The notes under the pieces: model-generated
Database searches by the model: none
What the model was told of the DNA's origin: nothing
The model's input: only the letters and a program-made list of their open reading frames with translations
Assembly: GCF_034140825.1 (NCBI RefSeq)
Contig: NC_089041.1
Span: 2,180,001 to 2,244,000 of the forward strand
DNA: 64,000 bases
Reading direction: 5' to 3'
From: Oryza sativa Japonica Group
Lineage: Eukaryota > Streptophyta > Magnoliopsida > Poales > Poaceae
Position numbers and translations under genes: made by a program
Shown here: positions 44,889 to 56,224 of the stretch, in pieces
Numbering within the stretch: the stretch's first letter is position 1
Layout: every line of letters starts with the position of its first letter

Positions 44889-45952
44889 TTGTATCACGAA
44901 AACAGCATAGTAAGTTCTTTTGTCTGTTAACATCAGTTATCTTTTTGGTAGTACTGACATATGCTGCCAGCATCAGCATTACTTTTGTCTGTTAACATCA
45001 GTAAACAGTTATTATTTGATTGATAATGTATGGTGCTAACTGTATATACAACTAGTAAGTTCTTCCTTGACACATGAAAGGACATCCAATTAGCATTTTC
45101 TTCAGATACCGATCAAGTTATTCAGGAAAGATCATTCTTAGCACAATCTATCAACAAATCTACAAGTTATTCTGTTGTCAGGACTGAGCATCACAAGATG
45201 CATTGTTTGAGATCATGGAAAACCTTGTCGAAGTTCTGATGCTGTCACAAGTGTTCAAATGATATGCCATCGGTATATACTTCCGTTTGTTGAAGCCACC
45301 ATAGAAGCTTGGTTGCATGTGAATTAGCAGGAGTTGTTGTTGGATCATCCTGGGAGCCTTTTGGGTGAAGAATTCTTGGGCCAGCATGAGATGGTACAGG
45401 GTTAACAAGTAAGAGCTACACCATTTAGTAACTGTGTAACTGGAACTGGACTGAGCTGTTGACATGCTGTGATGACACACAACTGGGAGAAAGGGGAACG
45501 AAGAAATGAGCGCTGTTCTTGACCTGCATATGGACAGAGAGATATTCAGGCACCTGGCAGCCTCTCCCAGCAGCAGCTAGATGTTCAGATTAATTGGTTG
45601 ACATGCTAATACACATTAATGAGGGATGTGGAAGGACTACAATAATCTTCTACTGTTCCAAAAGGTTGTCTTGCCTTTTTTCTTGTAGTGCTACTATGCA
45701 GTTGGACCTTCTTGTTGTTTTTCCATTGTTTGCTGGTTGCAAGCGATTCTCACATGTGCTGCTTCATGCAACATTTCTGTGATTATATAATGTAAAGTTG
45801 TGTTTTTTGCAACTTCATATATATCTCAGCAGATACTGCACCTAGATTTTCAGGGCTCAGGATCATTCCAATGGTGACTTAGTTTCAGACTTACTAGTAT
45901 GGTTTCTTACATGGAGCTTGTAACCTGAATTCGGAACATCTTCGTTCTTCAG
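44889..45952. other. Spacer, no gene recognised
   Basis: A 100-codon minus-strand frame at 45178-45480 has no known domain. The DNA composition is intermediate. No splice pattern supports upstream exons for the exon-like pair at 45953-46786. Confidence 0.35.
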
Positions 45953-46786
45953 GTTATCGAATATTCAGATGTTAACATGGAGATCTTCCAGTCCATACAG
46001 AAGCATCTTCAGGTTAGCATGGAGTTTGTGATGAAATCTGTCAAACCAGGAGGGCCTTTGGCTCTTGTTATCAGAAATTCAGAATGGACAGTGACAAAGA
46101 GCATCTTGAATTTGCTGAAATGCTTCTGTCAGGTAAGCTTTCTCCCTTTCTGAACATTTGACTAATAACACGCAACAGATTGGATGGTTAATAATTTGAA
46201 GTTTTAAACTCAAGTTCATGGATTCAGTATCATCTGAAAATGATAACATGCTGATGTTGTTGGATTATTTTGAAGACTTCAGCAGTAATTTCTTCGAAAA
46301 AGTAAAAAATTATAGCATGCACCATGCATCATTTTAGGCCAAGGCCCAAGGAATTTGACACCCAGCTTTATATAGAATGCAAAATGGAATAGAGTGTGAA
46401 CTCCAGCTTACAATCACTCACCATGTCACCAGCTCTTACTCCTTTCTGTTTAAGGACTATGAAGTCTAAAACTCTGAAGACAACAACTGTTACAGAAAAA
46501 AGGCTAAATGAATAAGTCGAAGACCTCAATTAAATTGAGACCAAATTAAGTTTCACCTTTGACATACACTAATCCTACCACCCTCAGTGAGTTTCTTAAT
46601 TAGTATCCTAAATTAAGGAGCATGCATTATTCAACCTCCATTATTCATGCATCGAAGAATATATGCACATTTTTCTTCTTCTTCCTCCTGAATTTCTTGC
46701 AGGTCCAAGTACAGATACCGCGTTTCTACGGATCGAAGCAAGCATTGAAATTACAGACAAATATACAAACCGTCGGATTTAATTAA
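45953..46786 (+). CDS. Orphan pair of exon-like segments, unrecognised 3' gene end
   Basis: Segment 45953-46132 (60 codons) follows an acceptor (TTCTTCAG) and ends at a donor (CAG|GTAAGC). Segment 46703-46786 follows an acceptor (TTTCTTGCAG), stays in the same phase and ends with TAA after 27 codons. The joined text starts VIEYSDVNMEIFQSIQ and includes VKPGGPLALVIRNSEW and IPRFYGSKQALKLQ. I recognise no family. The segments are longer than chance and precisely bounded, but I found no upstream exon or promoter, so this may be the tail of a gene whose front was lost or lies beyond the duplicated and transposon-bearing DNA to the left. An internal ATG (MEIFQS, 45977) could start a 79-residue product. 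Confidence 0.35.
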
Positions 46787-48069
46787 TGGGTAGTTATCGA
46801 ATATCAAGATTCAATCACAATGTGTCACATCCAGGGTTCACTCTATTGGGACAGCCCTTTGTATCGGGGGTCACCGAAATCCTAAAATTTCGGAAATTTC
46901 GGCTCGAAATTTCCGAAATTTTAAGCAAAATTTAGTTGAATTTGAACAAATATTACCCAAATTCATAAAAAATTGAAAAATTGAAAAATTACAACCGAAA
47001 TAATATCGTATCGGAGATGAACGAAATGACCGAAAGTTCAGAAATTTCGGTCCGAAATTTCCAACCCTGGTCACATCAATCTATAAAATGCATCCTTTTT
47101 CCTTTAAATTGTACAATATTATAGAGTATGTGTGCCGAATAATTGGGCGGCTAGTAGGAAGGAAGAAGTACATCTATTTTTTCAGAAAGCCCCCTCAATA
47201 AGTTCAAATTGTACAACCACACCCCATCTCCTCTCTCTCCGGCGACATTGCGGCGCCTCCGGCCGGCCGGGTTCTCCGGCAGCCACCGCCTTCATCGGCG
47301 GGATGGAACTTCCGACGTTCGGCATGCTCGGACGCGTCCCTGTGTTCTCTTCTGCGCAGGCGGCGGCCTATCGATCTCTGTCTGCCATGGACGGATTGAG
47401 GCGGCGGCCGGCGGCGGTGTGCAGCTCTCGCCGGAGTGCGGCGCGGCGCCGGCCGTCAACCTGACTCAACGGCGGCATGCATGCATGCAGGCAAGATATT
47501 CGAACTGATTGGCACATTATTTTGCTCTAACTGCAGCAAGTTCAGAACTGAGCAAAGGTTTCAGTATTGAAAATTATTTTCGGGAATACGCAAGGAGCGT
47601 ATTTTTTCCATTAAAAGAAATAAAAGTTATTTACAAGGCAGTATTGAAAATTATACTACTATAATTAATCTATCATATTAGTTCACATGCATGATCTTGA
47701 TTTCATCACAAGATAAACAATGTAGGAGTACGTATATATACATCAGAAACGCAGCGAGTAAATGCAAATGCATGCAATGCACACAGTAATATATAATTAA
47801 TCTACAAAGGCTAGCTATCTGACTTCAGAGAAATTCCAAAAATTAGACTAGCTCGGGCATGCAATGATGTAAATGCTGTATATATATATGCACTGTCATG
47901 TTCATATCCACTGATTGTTTTTTTTTAACTCAAAATTCGTGCATGCACTAGCTAGATCCATGTGAATGATTACTTAACAAGAAAAGAAAACAAGCATTCT
48001 AAGGATATATAAAACATGCAATGCAACAAGAAAGAAGAGAGAGATGTAGAGAGAGAAAGAGAGAAGGGA
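46787..48069. other. Spacer with a hAT-like repeat and GC-rich patch
   Basis: Bases about 46866-47068 are full of AAATTTCGG/CCGAAATTT words in both orientations and end GGAAATTTCGG-like and CCAACCCTGG, resembling a common rice repeat; the borders are unclear. Bases about 47215-47470 are GC-rich and open for 110 codons without a known domain. The rest is AT-rich with GCATGC repeats. Confidence 0.35.
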
Positions 48070-48178
48070 AGAGGGCCATGCTTGGCACCTCGCACGCCGT
48101 ACGCAGCGGCCAACAACGAGATCGAGTTCATTGGGTTGGCAGCCATGCGAGCGGCATACAGGGAGCCAGGCATATCCC
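48070..48178 (-). ncRNA. MIR160e: MIR160 precursor hairpin (best match MIR160e)
   Basis: On the minus strand the 5' arm carries the 21-base miR160 sequence (48172 down to 48152), starting TGCCTGGCTCCCTG and ending TATGCCG; the final G instead of A is the miR160e form as I recall it. The 3' arm carries the star strand (48097 to 48077), starting GCGTGCGAGG and ending CAAGCATG. The two pair with 2-base 3' overhangs, three mismatches and a few G-U pairs, around a loop of about 54 bases. miR160 guides cleavage of auxin response factor mRNAs of the ARF10/16/17 group, limiting auxin-response repression in roots, leaves and flowers. Pri-miRNA transcription is by RNA polymerase II; a TATA box lies about 330 bases upstream. 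Confidence 0.93.
48152..48172 (-). ncRNA. miR160e-5p: Mature miR160 (5p)
   Basis: Twenty-one bases with a 5' U, as expected for AGO1 loading. It differs from the most common miR160 form only at the last base (G for A). Confidence 0.93.
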
Positions 48179-48510
48179 CTACCTTTTCATCACCTTCACA
48201 ATCACCCAAAGTACCAAACACACACACACATATATCTCCCCTCCAATGCCGCCATATTGCCACACCAAACTAACTACATCTAAATTAACACCATGAACAC
48301 TACCTATATCTATATGTCTCTCTTAAAACTATGTCACTCTTTCTTTTCTCCCTTTCAAAGTGGATATGCATGGCTAGCTAGAAGAGAAGATGGATGGATG
48401 GATGGATGGATATGGATATGGATACATGGAGGATAGAGCATGGTGTGTTTGTTGTGCTAATGCTGTGAAATGGTGCATGTTTGCATGATGAGAAGGGAGG
48501 CCTATCCCTA

Positions 48511-48519
48511 CTTATATAG
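48511..48519 (-). promoter_or_regulatory. TATA box for the MIR160 primary transcript
   Basis: CTATATAAG on the minus strand is a near-perfect plant TATA box, about 330 bases before the hairpin. This implies a transcript start near 48480. A cluster of CCT/CTC words and TGCATG motifs surrounds it. Confidence 0.5.
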
Positions 48520-48937
48520 TGCAGCCACTAGCCCACACCTCCTCTCCTCTTCATAGAATCATACTAGTCAGTGTGGCTACACATCCCTATAACTAAATAT
48601 ATACTCCAAGCAATAAACCATGAGTAATTAATTAACCTAATTATGTAAGCCCACATCCAATGTACACTTGTGTCAATGCACTAATTAATCTGCATGCATG
48701 CATGCATGATGAGCTTTCAAGTTTCACCTAAACCCTAGCTAAGCTATAGGGCGTCTCCATGCACATGCATGGTGGTGTGTAAGTAGCACAGACAAACACA
48801 TGCACACACACATCATTGCAAGATGGAATAAAGTGGAGAGGGGCACTATGCAACCACAGGAAGAGCCACAGCTGGCACTGTACATGTCAAAAGAGTCTCT
48901 TCTCTCTTGCTTCTCTTATGTATTGTATACTCCACTT

Positions 48938-48939
<2 letters not shown>

Positions 48940-49009
<70 letters not shown>
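48940..49009. repeat. (TA)35 microsatellite
   Basis: An uninterrupted AT dinucleotide tract of 70 bases lies about 420 bases upstream of the MIR160 TATA box. Tracts this long are usually length-variable between lines. Confidence 0.95.
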
Positions 49010-49015
<6 letters not shown>

Positions 49016-49601
49016 CATACATTATACACAGTATGTGTCCTACACAGCATACATCCCATCAAATTGACATGCAAGTTAAACCTAACATAGTGCAATGCAT
49101 TGGCCATTGGAACATATTTGAGGGATCCTTTTGAACGGGGTACTAAAAACACAAGAACATGAAAAATTGCAGGAATCAGATACCATGTTCTACACGATCC
49201 TATAGGGTTACACACGAAGATTTAATTGGTGCGTTACGTTTGGATGGTTCACAGAAATAAATATTGGAATTTTTTTCGAAAAAGAAAATATTGGAATTTT
49301 AAAGTGAACTGTTTGCTAGAGAAAAACTAGAGGGAGAAAGGAAGAGAGTGCATTGGACTTCTCAAATGAAAATAAAACATGAGGTATGAGCTCTCGTTAT
49401 ATTTTCCTATAGAAAGGGGGCATACGAAGGCAACCAATAAGAATTTTGGCATATCCCTATTCTTTGATCCAACGTACGGTCCTCATAGGAAAATTTTTTC
49501 TAAGGATTCAATCCTCCACAAATCCTTTGAAAATCCTTCAATGCAAAGGAGCCCTGAACTTTTTGTGTACATGTTTGCATAGTTGCATTGCATCATGCAT
49601 G

Positions 49602-49604
<3 letters not shown>

Positions 49605-49633
<29 letters not shown>
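49605..49633. repeat. (CT)n microsatellite
   Basis: About 14 CT units are followed by an interrupted continuation (CAATCTCTCTGTGTGTG). Confidence 0.9.
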
Positions 49634-49636
<3 letters not shown>

Positions 49637-50389
49637 CTCTCTGTGTGTGCCTGTTTTGCAAAGAGCTGGCTTTCTGGACTGGGCTTTGTCTCTGGGTGTT
49701 TGGAAGCAAGTAGGATTCCCCTGTGCAGGACAGATGTGGACCAGACCTGTGTGAGTCAAGAATCAAGATAGCTAGCCATTGTTTTGATTTGTTTCAACCT
49801 CTTTCTCCATGGCCATGCATGTGCTACTGCTAGCTAGCTAGCTTCTTGCACATATGCTCTCCTCTTCTTTTTCACAATCAATTATTACTGCTGCTACCCT
49901 ATTTACTCTTTATTCGTTGCTTGACATGGCAGAGGGTCAAGCTCTAGCTTGAGAAGAATCTTGTCGCTTTATGTCTTGGACTTGGAACATTTCAACCCAT
50001 GCATTAACCGGCTCGTGTCGATCTATCGTCACTCGAAATATTCTCAGCCAGTGTAGTAACCGCTGTAGTATTGTCTCGAGCTTCCTGTTCCTGTGGCCGA
50101 GAAGAGAATGCATAAAATTAATGATAACAATTTATTTTAGCAATTCTGGAATGCACATTCATCAAAGTTAGTTTTGCTATGCACAAATAAATTAGTTTTG
50201 CTATGAGAAGAACGTCTGCATATTTATTCATAAAAATAAGTAATTTGCTATGCAGAAGTTTGTATGATTTCTTCTGAATTAAATGTCAATTATTCGATGG
50301 AACTCATTGCCTTTCCTCACATAGTCATCTTCGTTGACGACTTTCGATGGTGGTTGCAGTGTATCTTAATTTGCCAAGTTGTTCGGATT

Positions 50390-50900
50390 ATGTCACCGGG
50401 GTGGGTGGGTGTATTAAGGATAGGGATGGGAAGAGGAAGGATCCATGGTTTAGACGGAGGCTGGGGAGGGGTGAAGGTAGGTTGACGTATGTGGTAGGAC
50501 AAGGGAAGATTGGTTAGGAGGGAGGTAGATTTTCAAGGCAGTGAAAATAAGTGGAGGGGTGATCTGAAGGGCAATGGAGATTGGTAGAAAGGGGTAGAGT
50601 GGTAGACTTGAAGGCGGTGACAAGAAATGAAGGGTGAGGGGCAATGGATATTGGTAGGATGGGGTAGATTTGAAGGCGGCGACAAAATATGAAGGAGAAG
50701 GGGTGAGGAATTGGTCAGAAGGGGGGGGTAGATTTGAAGGCGGAGACAAGGTTAGATTTGGTTAGAAGGGGTAGATTTAAAAGCGACTGTGAGAAATGTG
50801 GTTCATGGTAGGCCAAGGGAAGATTTGTTTTTTTTGGTGGGTGGGGGGGGGGGGGTTGAAGGTAGCGAAGTGAAGCTGGAAGGGAGGAGGGAGTTAATAT
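50390..50900. repeat. Purine-rich degenerate tandem repeat
   Basis: The plus strand is almost pure G/A with T. The word GGGGTAGATTTGAAGGCGG or a near copy occurs at about 50591, 50661, 50725 and 50768, each followed by GACAA-like text and preceded by TTGGTAGAA/TTGGTCAGAA. This gives a degenerate unit of 60-70 bases repeated about four times, ending in a run of G at 50841-50854. Confidence 0.6.
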
Positions 50901-51110
50901 TAACACGAATCTTGGGGTGATGGTAACTTTTCAAATATCGCTATTTGACATTATTTAGAGGCAATCAATCGATAAACAAACAATATGATCCCTTCATTTA
51001 ACTATTGAAAAAATGTCTATTGTTTTGATCATTTAACATTGTTTACTTTAAAACACTAGTTAGCTAAATGCCTTCACGTTGCAGCAGAGACTTAAACTTA
51101 AAATAAAGAG

Positions 51111-51608
51111 TAAATTTCATAAAACTACAGATACTTTGTACGATCTATCACAAAACTGCATATTTAAGAATTTGTTTCACAAAACTACAGATTCAGTGTT
51201 TTCGTTTATCACAAAACTACAGGTACTTTGCATAATATATCACAAAACTACATATTTAAGAACTTGTTTCACTAAACTACAAATTTAATATTTTCATTTA
51301 TCACAAACTATAGGTTTAGTGTCTTCATTATCACAAAACTACAGGTTTTAGCATTAAAACATGCTAAAACCTGTAGTTTTGTGATAATGGAGACAAAATC
51401 TATAGTTTTATGATAAATGAAGGCACTAAATGTGTAGTTTTGTGATAAACGAATACACTAAATCTATAGTTTTGTGAAACAAATTCTTAAATATATAGTT
51501 TTGTGATAGATTGTACAAAGTAACTATAGTTTTATAATAAACGCGGAGACACTAAATCTGTAGTTTTGTGATAAATTATGCAAAATACATGTAGTTTTGT
51601 GAAATTTA
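51111..51608. repeat. Foldback element: 250-bp arms of reiterated ACAAAACTACA
   Basis: The left half (51111-51354) contains about a dozen copies of CACAAAACTACA/ATAAAACTACA spaced 30-45 bases, and the right half (51361-51608) contains the reverse complements (TGTAGTTTTGTG). The outer ends TAAATTTCATAAAACTAC and TAGTTTTGTGAAATTTA are inverted, and the centre is a perfect 12-bp palindrome pair AGGTTTTAGCAT / ATGCTAAAACCT with a 6-base loop. No ORF. Foldback-type or long-TIR Mutator-like MITE is the likely class; the target duplication is not clear. Confidence 0.8.
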
Positions 51609-54497
51609 CACTAAAATATAAAAAAATATTCATGCTATCTTTATGCACTATTTTTTTTACCGGACCATACGAGAGATAAGGATATCGAGGGGGTGGCGTG
51701 GTTCATAAAGTCGGTTTTTTTGGAAAGGTCAGTTTTTGTGCCAAATTGTTTTTTGTTTACTGAAGTTAATTTGGCTTTTGAACGGTTGATGTTTTTTTGT
51801 GTGGGTAGGGGTGGGTATGGACGGAACTCCATTTTCAATGTTGTAGAGATATGGAACATTTTTTTAATTAGCATACTTGTACTACTTCCTCTAGCTAGAA
51901 ATATTTGGCGTTTAGGATAACTTTCAAATTAATGTTCAGTTTAAAACAAGAAAAACGACATGCATGTATTGATGTGCCTTCAAAAGTAGTACCGATCATA
52001 ATATCATAAACTCATTAGATTCTAACATACAATTAATTGATAGTCAAAGTGTTGAAGTTTGGCTAAATCTTGTCCTAAACATTAAACATTTTATGACATA
52101 AGGAAGCACTTAATTTATGCTTGGTAATCTTCTAATTAATTACCTATATGATGTTGGATATATAGATATATTCATGAGATATGTGGTGCGTGGGCCAGTT
52201 TATACATGCATCATTCCAGACTTCCCAGTAGATGTCTTCGCTAGAAGTTGAGAGCTAGAGTACATGCACGAGGCCACACTTTTGTTCGATCGATCAATGC
52301 AGTCACGCAGATGCAGTGTAGTGGAGAGATCACGTACTCGAGTAGCATGCATGCGCACACGGTGGTGGTGGTCGCCGGCCGGCCGGCCGGGAGATTCGCC
52401 GGCGCTCGTGCAGAAGGCAAGTGGCCGGCAGGCATTGCATCTGATCATATGCATGCATGATCTCGATCGATGCTGCAAGAATCATATCATACATATCGAT
52501 CGATAGATATGAAATCAGCATGAATATGATGCAATGCAGAATGCAGATGAGAGCGAGTGGTAGCTTAGCTTAGCTGCTTGTGTTTGTCCGGCTCCCGTCG
52601 CCGTTTTCCTCCCTGTCGGTTTCTGCATGCATGCCAACTGCAATCGTACACCGATACTGTGTACCAGTTTTTACTCTGCTCTCGCTGCAGCTGCAACCGC
52701 ATCGTTTCTGAATCATCTTCAGACATCACGGCGACACGCTGCCCAGCCCAGCTACCCCCTCCCTCTCCCTGCCTGTCTGCAACAACACATAATGATCCAT
52801 CAACCTTGCTAACATATAGAAATATACATTTGGTTAATAATATACTCTCTTAACACCCAGTTTTTCAATCGAGAATGCAGGACTATATATCATCAATATA
52901 TAATATACCTCCAGATTAATTGGTCATGCAAAGCATTGTTGGTGTATGGGGACCAGCAAAATATATTGGAGAGGAAGTACAGCATATATATGTTGAAAAG
53001 CAGGGACCAGATCAATAAATGGCTGGCCAAGTGGCCATGGATGTTTTTTCTCTTGGACATTACTGACCTGAGACCACCCCTGGTCACCATCATGTTGGTC
53101 TGCTGGACTACCCTGCAGCTGGCCAGCACGCCCCACATGTCGCACGAAACCATTCAGCAGAGCTCCATTAGTTAACCCTTGCAGATTAATTAACTTGATT
53201 CAGAGATTAACAAAGAAAAAATTGCTACAAAAAAGCATCGCCACAGTGAGTCCACAGCTAGCTAGATTGGAAGAGAGCATATGGCAAAGGGCTGATGAGA
53301 AGAATATTGACACACACATAGCGTCATGCATGTCAGAATTGTATATTTCAGAATTCAGCATTGCTATTGCTATTGCTATTGTTGGTTAGCTGTTTTTTCC
53401 TTTCGGTACAATATGACAATATAAGTAGTTAGGAGAATCAAGCTAGAGTTGAGCACAAAATTCCAACCCCAACAGCATGCATGGGAGCTAGTAAACAAAC
53501 TTTAGATACAGTCTTCCTTTGCTCATGCCCTACATGACAAGAAAGAAATACAAGGTTTAGGCAACCGTTCTAGCAATGTGTCATTTTCATGTAATCACCT
53601 ATATTGGATGAATGTAGCATGATGCCTGCATTTTGTGCTGCTTTGTCATTTGATCAATGAGGAGTGACTACCCCAAGTTATGAAATGGCCAAGGTGCTAA
53701 GATGTCTTTAGCAACGGGACAAAAGCGTTTCAATGAAAACAAAAAGATCCAAGAATCTCAAAAGTTCGGTAAAGAACAAATACATCTTTGAGTAGAAAAA
53801 TCAGAACTAACCAGACATTGTTTGTAGGACCACCACATGGCACAGTGCTCCATTAGCCTTCTATGGTAGTTAATTTGGTGAACATATCTGAAACCACATT
53901 CACTTTCAGTAACTGATCAAGTAAGTCGAGTAGGTATTCGGGCAGCAAATATCTTTGGTATTCGGGCAGCAAATATCTTTTTCACCTGGATTATACCGAC
54001 AATACCAGATAGTCAACAGTAGTTACCATTTTTTCTGGCTTCCAAATATCCAAAAAATCAAGTTATTACTGTCCAATGGTGCAGGAATACATGCTTTGAC
54101 GTTACATGTCCTCATGTACAGCCTTCAGCCTCTTTGCAGTGTGCCTTCCAGAATTTAATACGAGCTTTGGCATCACAGAATCACACTTACACAGTTATCC
54201 AATCAAAAACATTAGGGTACATATATACATATGCATAGAGTACAATATTAGTGCAATTTTATTTCATAATGCCAGATTGTAGCAAAATATTTGAATTAAT
54301 AACATTGTTATATTTACAAAAATAATTAGATACTACATCTATGATTTGCTAGGTTACAGGCTAACCATTTTCCTCAGCTGGAAATTGGAATAATTTCCCC
54401 ATAATAAGTTGGAAACACTAACTAATACCGAAGATATCTTCATCTTAGAGTAAGCGTGCCATGGGTTTCTAACTTACACAATCCATCCTTAGTTACT
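51609..54497. other. Gene-poor spacer
   Basis: Several frames of 60-92 codons exist on both strands, but none shows a domain or splice signals. Bases 52880-53170 are open on both strands (79 and 86 codons) and contain CTGGCCA/TGGCCAG words in both orientations; no fold as good as the MIR160 hairpin was found. A CCGGCCGGCCGGCCGG run lies at about 52376-52391. Confidence 0.35.
53933..53980. repeat. Exact 24-bp tandem duplication
   Basis: The 24 bases at 53933-53956 (GGTATTCGGG...ATATCTTT) are repeated without change at 53957-53980. Confidence 0.95.
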
Positions 54498-56224
54498 TTA
54501 TGGAGGCCAATGCTGATCTTTGAAGGCTTTTATACACTCCATAGTGGATTGGATGCTGCTTGACACGCCCTTCCCCAACTTGGGCAGGTTAACGCCTCCT
54601 GAAATCTGAGGGTTTTCATGAAAGTTTAGGAGCCTTTGTCGAGATTCTTTCCTCACAGCCGCTACCTGGCTCGCATAACTGATGGCATCCCAGACCAAGC
54701 CTCTGATGATGGTAAAGGTGTAAAACCTAGCTGATTCGAAAGGGATATTGCTTGCGAAACCTACAAACAGGAGGAAATTCTGTTATCCAAAAGTGGAGAA
54801 TGTAGTTGGTACCTTGCAATAATAGACATAACTAAGGTTGGCTAACTGGCAGGAGGAGAAATAAAACTATGTAAGTTTATAGTAGAGGAGTGTTATTGCT
54901 GAACTGCTATGTCTGCATTGCATTTGATGGCACTGCAGTAGCGCGTTTGATGGTAAAATCACTTATGATCTAACATCTGAACAGGACTACATGCATATGG
55001 TTAGATTGCTAAATCATGTCGCAGCAATCACATGGGTTGCCAGGTTGCAGGGGATCCCTTATAACAACAGGGAAAGAGCATCATTGAAATAGAGATCCAA
55101 CACAACGGTGCAGTGTGCACACGTGCATGCTACTGGACATACTGATCTTTTTTTCACACAAACGGGTAGTTGCTTTCATTTTCATTTCTATTCCCACATG
55201 AACATTAATTGATTTACTATTACTGAACAAGTTAAAACTCCATTAATTTCCGAGATCCACCAACTGCAGTGCAGTGAAACAGCGTATATTCTGCAGGAAC
55301 ACAATGAAGTAATATCACTGGATAAAAAGAACACTAGCCAGTGATATTTATCTCACCTATATACAGTTATAGATAACAAATCACTTCCACTACCAACTCA
55401 ACTACTACATGGATTCGAGGAGACAAATATCACCCTCTGGTATTTAGTCTCAATTATCAATAACAAATAATTTCCAATACTAACTCAACATATCAATAAC
55501 AAACCACTTCCAATACTAACTCAATTGCTATGGATTAGAGGAGACAATTAATCAAACATGGCATGGCAAACGACGCAATCGAAAACTGAAACTGCAGAAG
55601 AAGAGAAAGGCATCACCATCACCATCACATATGAGCAAAGAGCAAGAGAGTGGCAATATACCGCTGTGGTACTGGTTCCTGATGAGGCCGTGCTGCGGCA
55701 AGCCGACGCCGACGCCGGCGAGCGTGACGCCGACGCTGAACCCGACGCCGCAGCCGGCGCCGACGTAGCCGATGACCTCGGGCCCGAACCCAGGCCCCCA
55801 CCCAACCCCGCACCCGAGCCCCAGCCCGATCCCCCAGAACGTACCCACCGTCGGGTGCACGGGGTTCCACCTCTCGTACCTCCCCAGCATCCCCTTGATT
55901 ATCATCCTCGGCTTCACCTGCACCGGCGCCGCCACCTCCACAACCCCCAAACCAAACAACAACAAAAAAAAAGTCAATCTCCGACGAGAATTGCTGGAAA
56001 TGGCGCGGGAGGGGAGAGAGCATTTCAAGTGGTGGGAATACCTGCGAGTTGCGTGGGGCATTCGGTGTCGTGGACGCGGCGGGATCGGTGGGCGGCGGCG
56101 GCGGCGGTGGCGGCGGGTGGTGGATTTGGGGGGAATCGGGCATGTGTGTGGGTTGGTCTCGGGGATTGGATGGGTTGGAGGAGGAGGAGGCCACTTGGCG
56201 GGTTGAACAGTGGTGGGCGGCCAT
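54498..56224 (-). CDS. Glycine-rich membrane protein resembling cadmium-induced protein AS8
   Basis: Three exons: 56224-56042, 55917-55662 and 54760-54498; 233 residues. Residues 1-61 are a proline/serine-rich, probably disordered leader (MAAHHCSTRQVASSS, nine prolines in a row). Exon 2 has the conserved core: VKPRMIIKGMLGRYERWNPV, HPTVGTFWGIGLGLGCGVGW, GPGFGPEVIGYVGAGCGVGF and SVGVTLAGVGVGLP, a glycine-zipper-like hydrophobic stretch suited to membrane insertion. Exon 3 is hydrophilic and ends FKDQHWPP. The core fits my memory of Arabidopsis cadmium-induced protein AS8; its biochemical role is unknown. A second ATG at 56241 in another frame precedes this start. The whole of exon 1 is open in more than one frame because of its composition, so the start is less certain than the core. 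Confidence 0.72.
55367..55550. repeat. Degenerate repeat in intron 2 of the AS8-like gene
   Basis: The phrase ATCAATAACAAAYCACTTCCA with ATACTAACTCAA occurs about three times (near 55367, 55456 and 55493), with GATT(C/A)GAGGAGACAA after two of them. This is a short local repetition within the intron. Confidence 0.5.

Larger units (their letters stand above)
48179..50389. other. Promoter-side spacer of MIR160 and repeats
   Basis: Contains TGCATGCATG clusters (48690-48710), the (TA)35 tract and a (CT)15 tract (49605-49633). A segment at about 49125-49555 has AATCCTTTGAAAATCCTT words like the MITE at 1316 and may be a diverged relative. No protein-coding gene is seen. Confidence 0.4.

Noticed and set aside
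52893-53175. Possible second hairpin or small gene at a two-strand open region
   Set aside because: Short inverted words (CTGGCCA) do not extend to a miRNA-like stem, and neither frame has a domain.
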